This document shows, piece by piece, positions 25,567 to 37,090 of a DNA stretch of 64,000 nt. Where the stretch lies: positions 1 to 64,000 of the forward strand of contig CAMPDV010001279.1 in the NCBI GenBank assembly GCA_946699065.1. The letters run 5' to 3'. Under the pieces are notes generated by a model. It ran no database searches. It saw nothing but the letters and a program-made list of their open reading frames with translations, and had not been told where the DNA came from. The stretch is from Loxodes magnus (taxonomy: Eukaryota; Ciliophora; Karyorelictea; Loxodida; Loxodidae). Position numbers and translations under genes: made by a program. The stretch's first letter is position 1. Each line of letters begins with the position of its first letter.

Positions 25567-25605
25567 GATTATAGAGCGTGTAGCACTCTCGTTGGTGCGC
25601 AGCTC
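25567..25605 (+). other. GTGTAGCAC hairpin, copy 2
   Basis: AGAGC/GCTCT forms an outer 5-bp stem around GTGTAGCACT-CTCGT-TGGTGC, whose inner stem matches the hairpin at 23,505 with a different loop. It overlaps the in-frame TGA that would end the read-through form of the Arf-like gene. Confidence 0.4.
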
Positions 25606-25624
25606 TTTAAAAAAAATGTTTCAT

Positions 25625-25760
25625 ACTGACAAGAATGTTTGTTACTGATAAAATTATTAGATACTGATAAACCTTGTTCAATACTGGTATAATTATTCAG
25701 TACTGATAAAAATGTTCAATACTGATATAATTTTAGAATACTCGTAATCTTTAATACTTG
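25625..25760. repeat. about 19-bp minisatellite
   Basis: Six or seven imperfect tandem copies of a unit like ATACTGATAAAATTGTTCA; TACTGATA or TACTGGTA recurs at roughly 17-20 bp spacing. Copies vary, so it is not recent. Confidence 0.75.
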
Positions 25761-25786
25761 TTGGAGGTCTAAGGACATGGCAGGAT

Positions 25787-26040
25787 TGTGTCTCATTGCA
25801 TCACCAAAGCAGAGGACGACATGTGTCAATTATGGGTACTTAAATTTCCCACCTCTGATGAAGCTCGCAATATTTTTTTTTTCGTTCCAAATTAAAAATA
25901 AACTAAGCCAGTACCGAAGATCTAAGAATCTTATGTCTCTAGGCCAAACCAAAGCAGAGGAAGACATAAAGTCGATTATGGGTACTTAACTTCCCCAACC
26001 TCTGATGAAGATGATCTTGTTGTTCACCTTCGAACAACTA
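25787..26040 (+). repeat. pair of structured repeats with a three-stem fold
   Basis: Two copies about 147 bp apart (25787-25863 and 25935-26010) share TGTCTC, ACCAAAGCAGAGG, TTATGGGTACTTAA and CCTCTGATGAAG. Each can fold as an outer stem CAGAGG/CCTCTG (810-815 with 852-857; 955-960 with 25999-26004) enclosing two hairpins, GAC...GTC and GGG...CCC, whose loops differ between copies. A third perfect 7-bp hairpin follows copy 2 (GTTGTTC/GAACAAC, 26019-26038). This is visibly less AT-rich than its surroundings. It may be a small RNA gene pair, or the 5' end of the retroelement that follows. The shared CTGATGA recalls a snoRNA box C but no D box is placed correctly. Confidence 0.5.
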
Positions 26041-26574
26041 TGGCGGTTTTAAAAAAATTATATAATATTAAGTTTTTATTTATAATAAATTGATGAACTT
26101 ATAAACACCATAATTAAATAAATATTATCCTTAAGAAAATTAATATACTAAAAGGCTAGCCAAAGTCTATTTATCTTTTTAAATCTTTAATTGCATTTTA
26201 TGATCTTTTTGTAATTTTTGTGCTCCTTTAAATGAATTCTAACGATTGACTATATAAAAATGAATTTTAGCGTTTAAAAAATGTAATTTTTATCTTAATG
26301 TTGTTATTATTCTTTTTTAATTTAGTATCTATAACTATTTTTATATAAAGAACACTTTCATCTTAATTACTAAATTTATTTGAAGCAACTTTATTTCAAC
26401 AGTAAACTTATAGATAAAATAATCCAAAACTATAACATTTATTTTATAAAAAACATTTAAAAAGAGATATAAAGATTTAAGCTAGGATTCTTCGCGGTTC
26501 CTAAAGAGCAGGAGCTAATGACATCCTAGAAAAGCTAGAACTTGTAAAAGGATACCAAAAAGGTCACACATCGG

Positions 26575-27345
26575 AATGAGTCTCACTCTGAAGAAATAGG
26601 CTAAAATAAAATGCGCTCGAAAGTCTCGAATCTCACCACATAGTATTAAATAAGCTTTGATTAACTGAATAAATGATGCTGGACCTCCAGGAAGAGGTCA
26701 AAAAGTTGAAGAAAGACAACAAGAAGTTAATGGAAAAACTAGAACTTGTAGAGGGAATAGAATCGAGATTCATGACCTAAGCTTAACGCATTTTTAAATA
26801 TTTCCCAAGACTATAGCAGCTAATCTCAAAATAACATTAGAAACTGAAATATCTAATCAACAAGTTAGAAAAAATAGAAAAAAACCAGTACAAATTACAG
26901 CATTAAATGGAACTGAAAAAATTAAGCAATGACACAATGGCATTTGAAGAAAAAAAAACCCAAGATTTCAACCTAAAAGACAAGCAGAATGATGTTATTA
27001 CTGTAATTTTCAAACGCATCTGTGGAAAAACTGCTAGAAATTTATCAATTTCAAGTAAGAATATTGAAACTAGTAGAAGCATTTGGAGAACAAAAAGAAA
27101 GGACAATAACAACTAAAATTATCAAGTAAAAGATTATATCGTAACAAATTTGGGGAAATTTACAAGAAATAAGACATCTAGCATCTAGTGAAAGAAGAAT
27201 TCAAGGATAACATGCAAAGCAAGGAAAAGAGTTGTAGAGATTTTAATGATTTTATATTTAGCCTCTAGATCAATCTAGAGGTTGGCGGGAAATAGGTTGA
27301 AATACCTCCAAAACGCCAAGTATTTAATTTTGATTTGTATTTTTT
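26575..27345 (+). mobile_element. coiled-coil-encoding retroelement, copy 2
   Basis: Inverted homolog of 18,746-19,530. An ORF from an ATG near 26,664 reads MMLDLQEEVKKLKKDNKKLM, a heptad coiled coil, then a Lys-rich region ending in RSIWRTKRKDNNN. The 3' end holds a 9-bp stem CCTCTAGAT/ATCTAGAGG (27262-27281) and a nested stem-loop: outer TTGGCG/CGCCAA (27282-27287 with 27314-27319), inner AGGT/ACCT. A TTTG/ATTT-rich tail follows. It resembles a LINE ORF1 unit or a non-autonomous derivative; no reverse transcriptase lies nearby. Confidence 0.6.
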
Positions 27346-27472
27346 AAATCAAACATCTTAAATTAATAGTAAAGGAATAAAATTATAGAAATATGATCAA
27401 TAGATTATTGAAAAGATAATATCTTAAATATAGTTATATTTTTAAAATCAAGTTACTAACGCATAAATAAAA

Positions 27473-27925
27473 ATGAAAATAGTAAAAAATCCTCAAGATT
27501 TACAAACTGAACTAAGAAGAAAGAAATTTGCAATTTTTTAAATAAAAAATAATATTACAGACAATGAAATAAATTTAAATAATTTGGGAGAAGAAACAAT
27601 CTAAATTCAATCTTAAATAATATCAAGAATTCAAAGAACACTATTAGTAAAGAATTAGAAACTAGATATAAAAATTTATTCCAATAAGCGAGGTAAAATT
27701 TATAGAATGAAAAAAGGTAGACTCTTAGTTTAAGAATAAAGAAAGATGCAGGAGTTAAAAAGCTTGAAATGACAAAGATGAAATATAAAGTGCAGCTATT
27801 TAAGACTTTATAAAATTTCTTTTATATCAGTCTTAGTGAAGATATAAAATCAGTTATATATAAAATATTAAAGCAGTAATCCAGAAAGTCAAAAGAAGAT
27901 AAATTTGATATTAGGTAAATAATGA
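27473..27925 (+). CDS. small basic protein, unrecognised
   Basis: ATG 27473 opens one frame of 150 codons to TGA 27923-27925; two earlier in-frame TGA codons near 27,770 and 27,780 must then be Trp, or the first is the stop and the protein is 98 residues. Sequence is Lys/Gln/Ile-rich (NPQDLQTELRRKKFAIFQ, YSNKRGKIYRMKKGRLLV). It lies 130 bp downstream of retroelement copy 2. No family recognised. Confidence 0.4.
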
Positions 27926-29546
27926 ATAATTTAGAAGTTATTCGACTAATCTTTAGATAATATTCTATACATCACTCTATTTCATTTTCATTAATCAGCT
28001 TCTAGCATTTAAAATTAATCTATAAATTCTAAAATATTGTTCAAACTTTTCTATCTTAGTTGTTCTTTAAACATTATCATAAATTCTTTCAACTAGTAAA
28101 ATTCTATTTTTTAAGTATCAATTATAAAATGATATAACAACATATTTATTTATTAAGATCATCAACTCTATACTAAATCATATTTGCATCATTCACTTTT
28201 TGCAACTTAATTTAAGTTTATTTTATTAATTAAATTATTTTGATTTTATTATTAAAATGTTACAGCGAGCAACTTTAAAGCTAATTATTTAAAATATTGA
28301 ATGTAATAATTTTGGAATTGATTTAAAATTGACTTTAGATATGAAAAAATGACATATCCAATGCATTTATTTGACATAACAAAAATGTATTTTTTAATTT
28401 TAAAGTAAGTTAATGTTTCTTATTTATAACTAATCCAATTTCTATTCTATTTATCTTCCAATACTACTATATTATGTTAAATAGCTGATTCTTGTTCAAG
28501 TATTAGTTTAATAGGAAAATATTATTTTAAAATTTAAATATTTAGCAAATGAATTGATATAATAAATACTTTATATACCTTTTTGCTTCATTTTTAACTG
28601 TCTATTTTAGAATTTATTATACAAGTTTTTAAATATAAAACCTGGAATTTTTATTTAGTACCATAGCTTTAAGTTTTTATAATAGATTCAAAAATTTTAG
28701 TAATGTGTTTATTTGAAATATTCGTTCTTCATAATACTGAAATATTTATTAAAAAATATTCTTTACAACTCATAATCAACTTTATCAAGAAGAGAGAATC
28801 CATAAATTAACGAAAAGGAATTAAGAAAATTCTCAGTTTACAGTAAACAAATTGGAGAAATTATAAGAGCCTAATTTTAATAATTTAGCATAGATTTATG
28901 TAAATTTCCTATTCAATTTAGTAAATTTTAGCATCAATTACTTAAGTAGAATTTTACTTGAAATTTTTAATTATTTAGAAAACATTTTTGGCACAAAAGG
29001 TTTTTGAGAAATTAATAAACAAGAAAAATACTAAAAAATAGGTTTTTAAAAGTTATACATATTACATATTGACCATTTATCTTATAATAATTATTATAAG
29101 CATTTTTTCTTTATAATTTTAAGTTAAAAAAAGAAACTTTTAAGCAAATCGTACACTTCGATCACAGCCTGAACAAATGTTGCATTTTAGATTACAGTCA
29201 AATTTTAGTATTTCAGATTCAACTCTAAAATAAAAAATCTTAAGGTTGAAACCTTTCATAAAAATGGTTTAAAATTTATATTTACTACTAGTAATATAAT
29301 AGTATTAGAAGACTGGAGAAACAAATAGCTAAAAATTAAAAATCTTATATCTTTTAAATAATTATTGCAAATATTCCTAATAAGAAGATTATTATTTATA
29401 TTATTAGAGTATAATTCAAATATTTATTTTTTAATTATTTAAAAAGAGACTCTTTTACATTTAAAATACTGAGAAACTTAGAATAGAATTGTTTTCAAAA
29501 TAGTTAAAAGAAAAGTAAGAGTTTCAAACTAATCTATTATAGTATT
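27926..29546. other. AT-rich region without a confident gene
   Basis: I see no family motif, repeat or structured RNA. Occasional short protein-like readings occur on both strands but none has a start and consistent frame. Confidence 0.5.
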
Positions 29547-29633
29547 ATTTATTAATAAAATGTCTTTTAAAAAAACTTTAATTATTTATTAATAAAATGT
29601 CTTTTAAAAAAACTTTAATTATTTATTAATAAA
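29547..29633. repeat. 37-bp tandem duplication
   Basis: Starts at 29547, 29584 and 29621 (partial) give a 37-bp unit containing ATAAAATGTCTTTTAAAAAA. The two full copies are identical, so the duplication is recent. 37 is not a multiple of three, so the block is unlikely to be coding. Confidence 0.9.
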
Positions 29634-29929
29634 ATTATTTAAAAAATTGTAAAATCTCTAATCAAAATAATTTTAAAGGAGTTAGTACTACAAGTTAACT
29701 TTTCGATGATAAACAATAAGTAAAAATTTTCCTAAATTTTTAAGCGCAACTGAAAAATAATTCAAATCATTTAAAAGTTTAAAATAAGTTTTAGATGAAA
29801 ATTGAAATATCATAGTTCTGTAGCTAACTAGAAATAAAAATTTAAAGTAGTAAACTTAGTTCTTAAGAAATAAAAATAATAAAATACTTTTGAACTTTTT
29901 GTTTTAGGTAACTATTTTACAAGTTTAAA

Positions 29930-31090
29930 AGTAAAAGATAAAATAGATAGGGATTGAGAGCTTTCTAGTTATTAAGAGAAGAACTTTAGACTAATAAGAG
30001 TAGTAGAGATATATCATTAAGCATGCTTCTATAAAATAGTAATATTGAATCTTTTATATTCCTAGTTTAGTTAAAAGAGTGATATAAACATCAAGTTAAG
30101 AGTTGTATTATTGAAGAGATAATTATCTATAAAATATGCAGCTTGAGGATTAACATGACATTATCGAAGATAGAATGATTTAAGTAACTAAGATAAAGAT
30201 CACTAAAAAATCAAAAGATATCTATATTAATTGAACTACATTCACTAAGCTATTAGGTCAATTACTTTTTGTTTGAATGGTTTTTATTGCTTGAAGTCAT
30301 TTGCCAACCCCGAAGTTTAAAAAAGTTTTAAGAATAAAATAATATAAATTGCAAAAATCATTTAAGCTTATAGTCAATGCTACATGTTTTTTTGATAATA
30401 GTCGCGTTAGTTTTATAAATCTGTGAAAATCCTATTTATAAAAAAAGAACTAATTAACTTACTCCAGCTGTTAAGGCAAATTTAAAATCTAACTCTAAAC
30501 TTTATTTAAAGCAGTAAAATGATAGAACTCGGTTATTTTCTGCAAAATATTTTGCGTAATATTGGCGTAAACAATTTTGAATAAGCCAAATTAAAATTAT
30601 AATTATTTTAGCCATGATTGAGAAATTAGATTTTGATGATTAATGAAAAACTAGAAAGAGCTCTGACCATTTGAACTTTACATAAAATAGGATTTTAATT
30701 ATGTAAAATTACTTTAAATAATAAGGTGAATTTTAAGCTTTAATTATTTGATAAAGACAAAGCGAAAATAAATAAAAATTAATTCTCTTCTAGAGATATA
30801 AAAATGTAAATCCTAAATAACCCACAAAATTAGACTAGATTAAGAGAAATAAAAGCAACTGAGCTAAAATAATTTAAGAAGAGAATAAATAAAGTTAAAT
30901 TTAACTTATATTTAAGTTTAAAAAAATGAATTAGAAATATCTAAAAAGGCCAAAAAAGTAAAAATATATATTTTTAGCTGGAAAAAAGATAAAATATAGC
31001 ATGAAAAGCATCAGATAAAGAAAATTAAAAATAAAAATATAAGAAAAATAAATGATAAATGTATTAAGTTAAAATTCTTACAAATATAAA
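29930..31090 (+). CDS. possible long unrecognised protein
   Basis: Frame 1 reads coherently through ESFLVIKRRTLDQQEQQRY, MQLEDQHDIIEDRMIQVTKI, a short hydrophobic segment (TKLLGQLLFVWMVFIAW), NATCFFDNSRVSFINL and a long Lys/Gln/Ile-rich C-terminus. A single frame over about 1.1 kb is in favour; absence of any motif and the open code are against. Start and stop unknown. Confidence 0.3.
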
Positions 31091-31099
31091 TTAAAATAA

Positions 31100-32750
31100 T
31101 TTTAAAAATACCTAATTTACACTAAAAGCTAATAAAAAGATTATGCTTTTTTCTGTAAAAATATAATAAATAACTTAAAAAAGACAAAACTATATTATTA
31201 AAATAAAAAAAACAAAGTCTATTTTTAGAATTTTAATAGCAAACTATAATTTTGCTATTAAAATAAACTTAAAGTTATAGATAATATATTATATTATTAA
31301 TAAATTTATAAACGATAAATTTTAATTTAAACAATGTCCAAAGAATCATTGAAAGAAAAACTTTTTTAATAAGAAGTGTACAATTAAAAAAATTAATTTT
31401 ATTAGTTAAGTGAGATAAAAGTTTATATAAAATACAGACTTATAGATAAAAATTTAGGAACATAAATTAAATATGTGAGAATTTTCAGATTATTCATCAT
31501 AATAAGGAAATTGAAATTCTTTTAAGTTAAAATTCTAGGATATATATCTAAATCTAAAGAATTTGGCAGAATTAACAATAAAAAATAAATATATATCATC
31601 TTATAAATTACGCTTTTTTATTTTAAAGAAAAAATTTAACTAAATTTATTCAATTTAATAAGAAAAAAAAATAATTGAGAAGATATTAAAACTATTTTAA
31701 ATTTATTTTGGACTTAACAGAAAAAAAGATTAACAAAATGTGTTATTAGGTTGAGAAAGTTAAATATTTAGACTAAAAAGCGAATAGATATAATAGTAAC
31801 TCATGATTACTATTCATAAAAACATTAAATATTCTAAAAATAAATTTCATGAAGAAGAAAAAAGAAATAATTTATCAAATCCGCATTGAAAAACCTCAAA
31901 AACACAGTGAATACAATAATAAATCATAGAATACTACAAAAATTTAATAATTAAAAAAGCAAAAATAACTATATAAATTATGTCGTAATTTAGTAAAAAA
32001 ATGTTAGTGACTAAGAAATTTTCCAACTTATATATAAATTTGAAAGCCAATTAATTAATCAAAAAGAATTATAAAAGTAGAAAAATATATTAAAGAATAT
32101 AAAAGTTCAAATAGATATAACATAAAAATAATTTAATTTCTAAAATAAAAGCAAATTATATTAAAAATCAAAGAATAATAAAAATTTTAATGATATTATT
32201 GAAATATATTACAAAAATATTAATTAAACGAAGAAAACTATTTTTGTGATTTATTTTAAGAAAAATTTTTGATTTTTTCTTTTTAATAGTATTAATATAT
32301 TTTATTGAGCAAATTACCTTTTAGTTGCTTTCTAAATATAATATCTCATATTTAGTATTAAACTAACAATAAATAGTACCAACTTTTGTCTTTTATATTA
32401 TTATATTACGATAAAACTTATTTGAAGTATTTTTTAAACTTACTTTTAATATTAAAAATAGTAGTAAAATAATATTTATCATCATCCTCTTTCTTTTTGA
32501 TTAGTGTTATTTCTTTGTAAATAAGTTTTTCAGTTGAATGACTATACTTTTCTATTTATAAATTTTACTTAATTCTATATTTAAAATTATTAAAATTTCC
32601 TATAAGGTATAATAAAAATAATTTTAGTATAACAGTTTTATAATAACAAGAAATAGACTAGTTTAAAAAAGCCTTTCTACAATTCTTCAGTCGTAGTAGT
32701 TAACTTAAATATAATAAAAATAATTAATTGAAAAATATATAAAATTATAA
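31100..32750. other. A-rich region without a confident gene
   Basis: Mostly poly-Lys/Asn/Ile readings in all frames, as expected for A-rich intergenic sequence. No motif, repeat or RNA gene seen. Confidence 0.5.
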
Positions 32751-32759
32751 TAGAAATAC

Positions 32760-33650
32760 AACATAAGCTAGTACTTTTTACTATACATAATTATAAATCA
32801 AATAAATTCAAATATTATAAAGTTTACATTTATCTAAAAGTTATTTAAACCAAATTTAGATTTATTATTCATTTTAAAAAAATGGTTAATATAACCACAT
32901 AGAAACTAAACGGACCTCTGAATATGCTATAGATGGTGTGTTCAGCAGTGATAAAAAACTCCACAATAGTTTATCTTTAGAAGAACCTAATGAAGAGCGA
33001 AATAGAAAATAGAAAATGAAAAAGCAATAAAAGGAAATCCTATAAAGATCATTTATTATCATTTATTTAACAAAAAACTTACTAAAGAAAAGATTATGAC
33101 ATCTTAGTTAAAGCACATAAAGTTATTTTTTAGAGATACAATTCTCTATTATCCGTAAATTGAAATTCTACGAATTACTAAGGGTGTGTATTTATTCTCT
33201 TTTCTTAAAATTTAATTTATATAATCACTGGAGATAGAAAATCCCTTTTATATATAAAAACTTTAAAAATGTGAAGCTTTGATGACCATCATTAATTTAA
33301 ACTTCAAAAAATACTATATGAATAGTCTCTGGGAAATTTAAGTTAGGCTTTTTTCAATTTATTTAAAATTAGCAAAGAACTTTAACTTGAGTAAAAAACT
33401 CCCTTTAATGTGCTTACTTTAATATATCTTATAAGATTATTCATAAAATTGGTATTTTTTATCTCTTAATTAGAGTCACAAACCCATTCAGAATTATTTC
33501 CATTAAACCTTGATTATAATAACATCAAATTATTTTAGTTATAATGTTATTTTTTTTCTTAATTTTATATCTTATATAGCAACCTATGGCATTTTTAAAT
33601 AAAGCTTCTTTTTATTTAAATAAAAAGCAATTAAACATTAATAAAGTATA
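32760..33650. repeat. segmental duplication, copy A
   Basis: Diverged match to 36,350-37,090 in the same orientation. Shared blocks include TACAACATAAGCTA, AGATACAATTCTCT, GTAAATTGAAATTYTAC, AACTTTAAAAATGTGA, GAATAGTCTC and TTCAGAATTATT, in the same order. Copy A contains a short protein-like stretch (about 32,900-33,030, TSEYAIDGVFSSDKKLHN) that copy B lacks. Confidence 0.65.
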
Positions 33651-33948
33651 AATTTTGTCTCCTCTTAATTACTTTGCTAGACACTTTTTTGATATTTAAG
33701 CAATTTGAATATCGTTTTTTTTCATTAATAAATGCTGTTAAATTATTAATAAATTGATTATTTTTAATCTAGTTTTTTAAAATATTTATCCAGGTAATTT
33801 TACTAAAAGCTATTAGATACTAATATAAACTAGACATAGAAATTAGTTTAATTCTTTACTAAAGTTTTATATTTTTAGCACATAACAGTTTTGTTAATTA
33901 ATTTCAATTTTTCTAACTAAAAGCATTTGCTTCTTTTTTACTATAAAG

Positions 33949-34620
33949 ATGCAGTAAAGTTTCTTTTTATATATTATTAATTTAGTATTTGATGTCTCAA
34001 AGCAGTTATATAGATTTAATCTATAAGACCCTTTATTACTTTTTAAAGATTTTAATAAAATTCTTACTTTATTATCTTATTTCTAATCCTAAGTAAATTG
34101 CTATATTTATTTAATTAAAGCATACAATCCAACTATTAAATCTGAGCAATCTTTGACAGTTTTAAATCAATATAATTAAATTTCATTTATAGGCAGTATT
34201 TATACTAAGGCACCAATGTTACTTCCGATTGGTACCTATTTATAAGCAATTTCTTTTAATCTTATATCTGTAAATTTTCAAATATATGATGTTAGCATAT
34301 TTATTAAGCCTACTACTAATAATCAATCTTATTTTAAATATTTTCACTCTATCTTTATTTTTTATTTTGAAAGAGCTAATAAGTTACTAAAAGATGGTAA
34401 ATTATGCAATGAATAAGCTGTTAATACGTTTAAAAGTTTAGCTGATTTCTTGTAATTTTCAGGATTTTACTTAATTAATAGTAACATATTATTAAATATT
34501 TTTAATAGTTTAAATTTTCCTATTCCAGTTGATTCTAATGAAAGAGTATATATTAGATATTTTGCTTTGCAAAATTAAATACTCTAACTTGCTAACTTTT
34601 AGATTTAGTTTAGAGTTAAA
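33949..34620 (+). CDS. unrecognised, possibly extracellular, protein
   Basis: One frame from ATG 33949 gives MQQSFFLYIINLVFDVSKQL, then IKAYNPTIKSEQSLTVLNQY, GSIYTKAPMLLPIGTYLQ, SIFIKPTTNNQSYFKYF, GKLCNEQAVNTFKSLADFLQ and FPIPVDSNERVYIRYF. The beta-rich composition with Pro, Gly and Thr resembles extracellular repeats of large ciliate surface proteins, but no named domain can be assigned. Coding probably continues in another frame to about 35,000 (STSSSLSNQSLISVSNFL). The opposite strand is less convincing. Confidence 0.45.
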
Positions 34621-35947
34621 TGTCTATATTTTCTAATAATTAAAGCATAACTTTTTTTTCTATTTTTCATTTTCTAGTCCTTTTTCTGAATTTTATAAGC
34701 TAATTTTGTTGGAAAATGTAATTGTCTATTAATTATGTACCAAATATTAAAATTCGACTTCATCATCACTTTCTAATTAATCTTTAATCTCCGTTTCAAA
34801 TTTTTTAAATAAATCATTATTATTTGCATATTTTACTAATTTTAAATTTTAGTTTTTCTTCTTAATTTAATACAAATAAAATTATTTTTATTTTTTTATC
34901 TGTAAAATAATTTATTTTAAATATACAATTGGTATCATCTTAATGTCACAGTTTTATATAGAAACGAGTTATTTTTCGCAATTTTAGGTTAAAATATTTT
35001 TATCTATACTTTTTGCATCTAAAAAAGTAACTTATTAAATTAATATTTTTTAGTTTTTAATTCTTATAGTAATTATTTTTTCTTATTCTGAAAAAATTCA
35101 TAACAAGTTATAATTTTTTAAATTCTTTGCTATTAGTCTCAAATAAACAATTCGGATTAAAGTTTGCTTTGAGTCATATGCATAATATTCTCATAATTTA
35201 TCTTCAAAAAGTAATGCTTATTATTTATATCTTTCAAATTGATAAATATTATTAGATATTAGATTAGATTAATTTTTATTAAATTTAGGCTTTGCGTATT
35301 ATCTCGACTAAGTTTTACATCTAATGAGAACATTTGCAAAGTATTTTTATTTCCAATCTTCTCATTATTTCTAAAATTTTGCTTTTATTGAAAAAATGAT
35401 TAATTCAAATTCATTTTAATTTACTATGCTACATTAAAAGAGTTTTAATAAATATCTATTTTCAAATTCCTTACAATCCATTATTTTTAGATTAACTTTT
35501 TGCTAAGTTTTTGGTTATATGCTTTAGTACATTATTAATATCTAATACAAACTAAGTATCCTAATTGGTTATTCTTAATTGAAGTTAAGGTTTCATGAAT
35601 GGCAATATAAATTTATAATTTCATCTTATTTTTATAATTTCCTTTTAATAAAAAAGCCAATTTCTTATATCTTATCATATAATCTTAATTTGAGCTCAGT
35701 CTTTTGCTATTTTTATCGACATTTTTTTTCATTTCTCTTAAACTTTCTAACTAATACATTTTGTTTCATTAAACTGTAAAATTGTATTAATTATACATTC
35801 TAATTTGTTTGACTAATTTTGTACTTCAACATCAATTAATGATGTTTTATCTAATTCTAAATCTTAAGTAGTTTTCTTTAATCTTGGTAAAATATGTAAA
35901 TTTTCTGCCATTCTTTTCTAATATATAATTCTATATCTTAATCATTC

Positions 35948-35979
<32 letters not shown>
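35948..35979. repeat. (TAA)n microsatellite
   Basis: About ten TAA units. They lie directly after the 3' end of the truncated retroelement on the minus strand, as simple-repeat tails do in many LINEs and SINEs. Confidence 0.95.
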
Positions 35980-36235
35980 TACTCAATTAAAGTGTTTGTG
36001 ACTTCGAGGCATTTCAACCTCATTTCCACCGACATTCAGTGATCGCTCCTGGATGTTTAAAATAAAAATTCGGGTCATCCAATTTTTTCGGAGTTCTGGA
36101 GCTTGAATGGAAAATATTTCTTTTGTAAACTTTTCCTTCCATCATCACGTAAATTCTTTCTAATTCCTTTAAGATTCCTTCGCTCTTTTTCTTCATCTTT
36201 CTTTGTATATCTTGCAACTCTTGAATCTATGGAAT
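35980..36235 (-). mobile_element. coiled-coil retroelement, 5'-truncated copy 3
   Basis: The minus strand carries a Lys/Glu coiled coil (LQDIQRKMKKKSEGILKELE) and then the family 3' end: GTGGAAATGAGGTTGAAATG and CCTCGAAGTCAC, with inner stem GAGG/CCTC and the conserved TTGAAA loop. The (TAA)n array follows as a tail. Only the last 250 bp remain. Confidence 0.55.
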
Positions 36236-36349
36236 CTTGATTAGCACAGGTAAAATCTCTTAATAATAAATAGAGAAATTTAAGTTAGACAATCTAAAGA
36301 ATTAATTAAATTTAGTTAAATTAAAGTATAACAAAAATATAAAATGAAA

Positions 36350-37090
36350 AGTATATATTATCATTATATAATTACAACATAAGCTAACATTTTATACTAC
36401 GCAAATCATAAATAAAATATATTAAATAATTATTAAAATAAATAAATTTAAACCTTTTTTAAATGTTTTAGATAACTGCTATCGTTAATTATCTTTTAAT
36501 AAAAAGGTAACTAAATAACAAATTTAATGAAATGGAACACTTGGAATATTGAAAAGTTTAAATAAATCAAGTAAAGTTTTAAGATACAATTCTCTAATGG
36601 CGGTAAATTGAAATTTTACAAATTATTAATGGTGTTCATGTATTATCATATTTCTTTCAAAAATCAATCAATATAGTTATTTGTTTAAGAGTTCTTTTTG
36701 ATTAAAAAACTTTAAAAATGTGACATTCGATTATCTTCTTTAATTTAACCTTCAGAAAAGAATAAATGAATAGTCTCCGGAAAATTTAAGTTAGACTTTT
36801 TTTCAATTAATTAAAATTAACAGAAACATTAGCATGAGCACTCAACTACCTTCAATAAGCTTTACTTTATTATTTCTAATTAAATTATTTTAAAAATTTG
36901 CCTTTTTATTATCTCTTCACAAAAGTCTTTAACTTATTCAGAATTATTATATATTAATTCTTTGTATCATTAACATATTTTTATAAAGGTTTTTTCTTTA
37001 TATTCTAACCCTTACTTTTTCTGAAAAAATTTTCTTTATTTAAATAAAAAAAATGAAAACTAAAAGTTATAGGGCAAATGTTATTAAAAT
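36350..37090. repeat. segmental duplication, copy B
   Basis: Partner of 32,760-33,650, same orientation, with indels. The third retroelement copy sits immediately before it. Between the two copies lies the plus-strand gene near 34 kb. Confidence 0.6.

Noticed and set aside
25850..26045. Hammerhead ribozyme, suggested by CTGATGA
   Set aside because: The required GAAA after stem II and a cleavable site with proper stems are absent in both copies.
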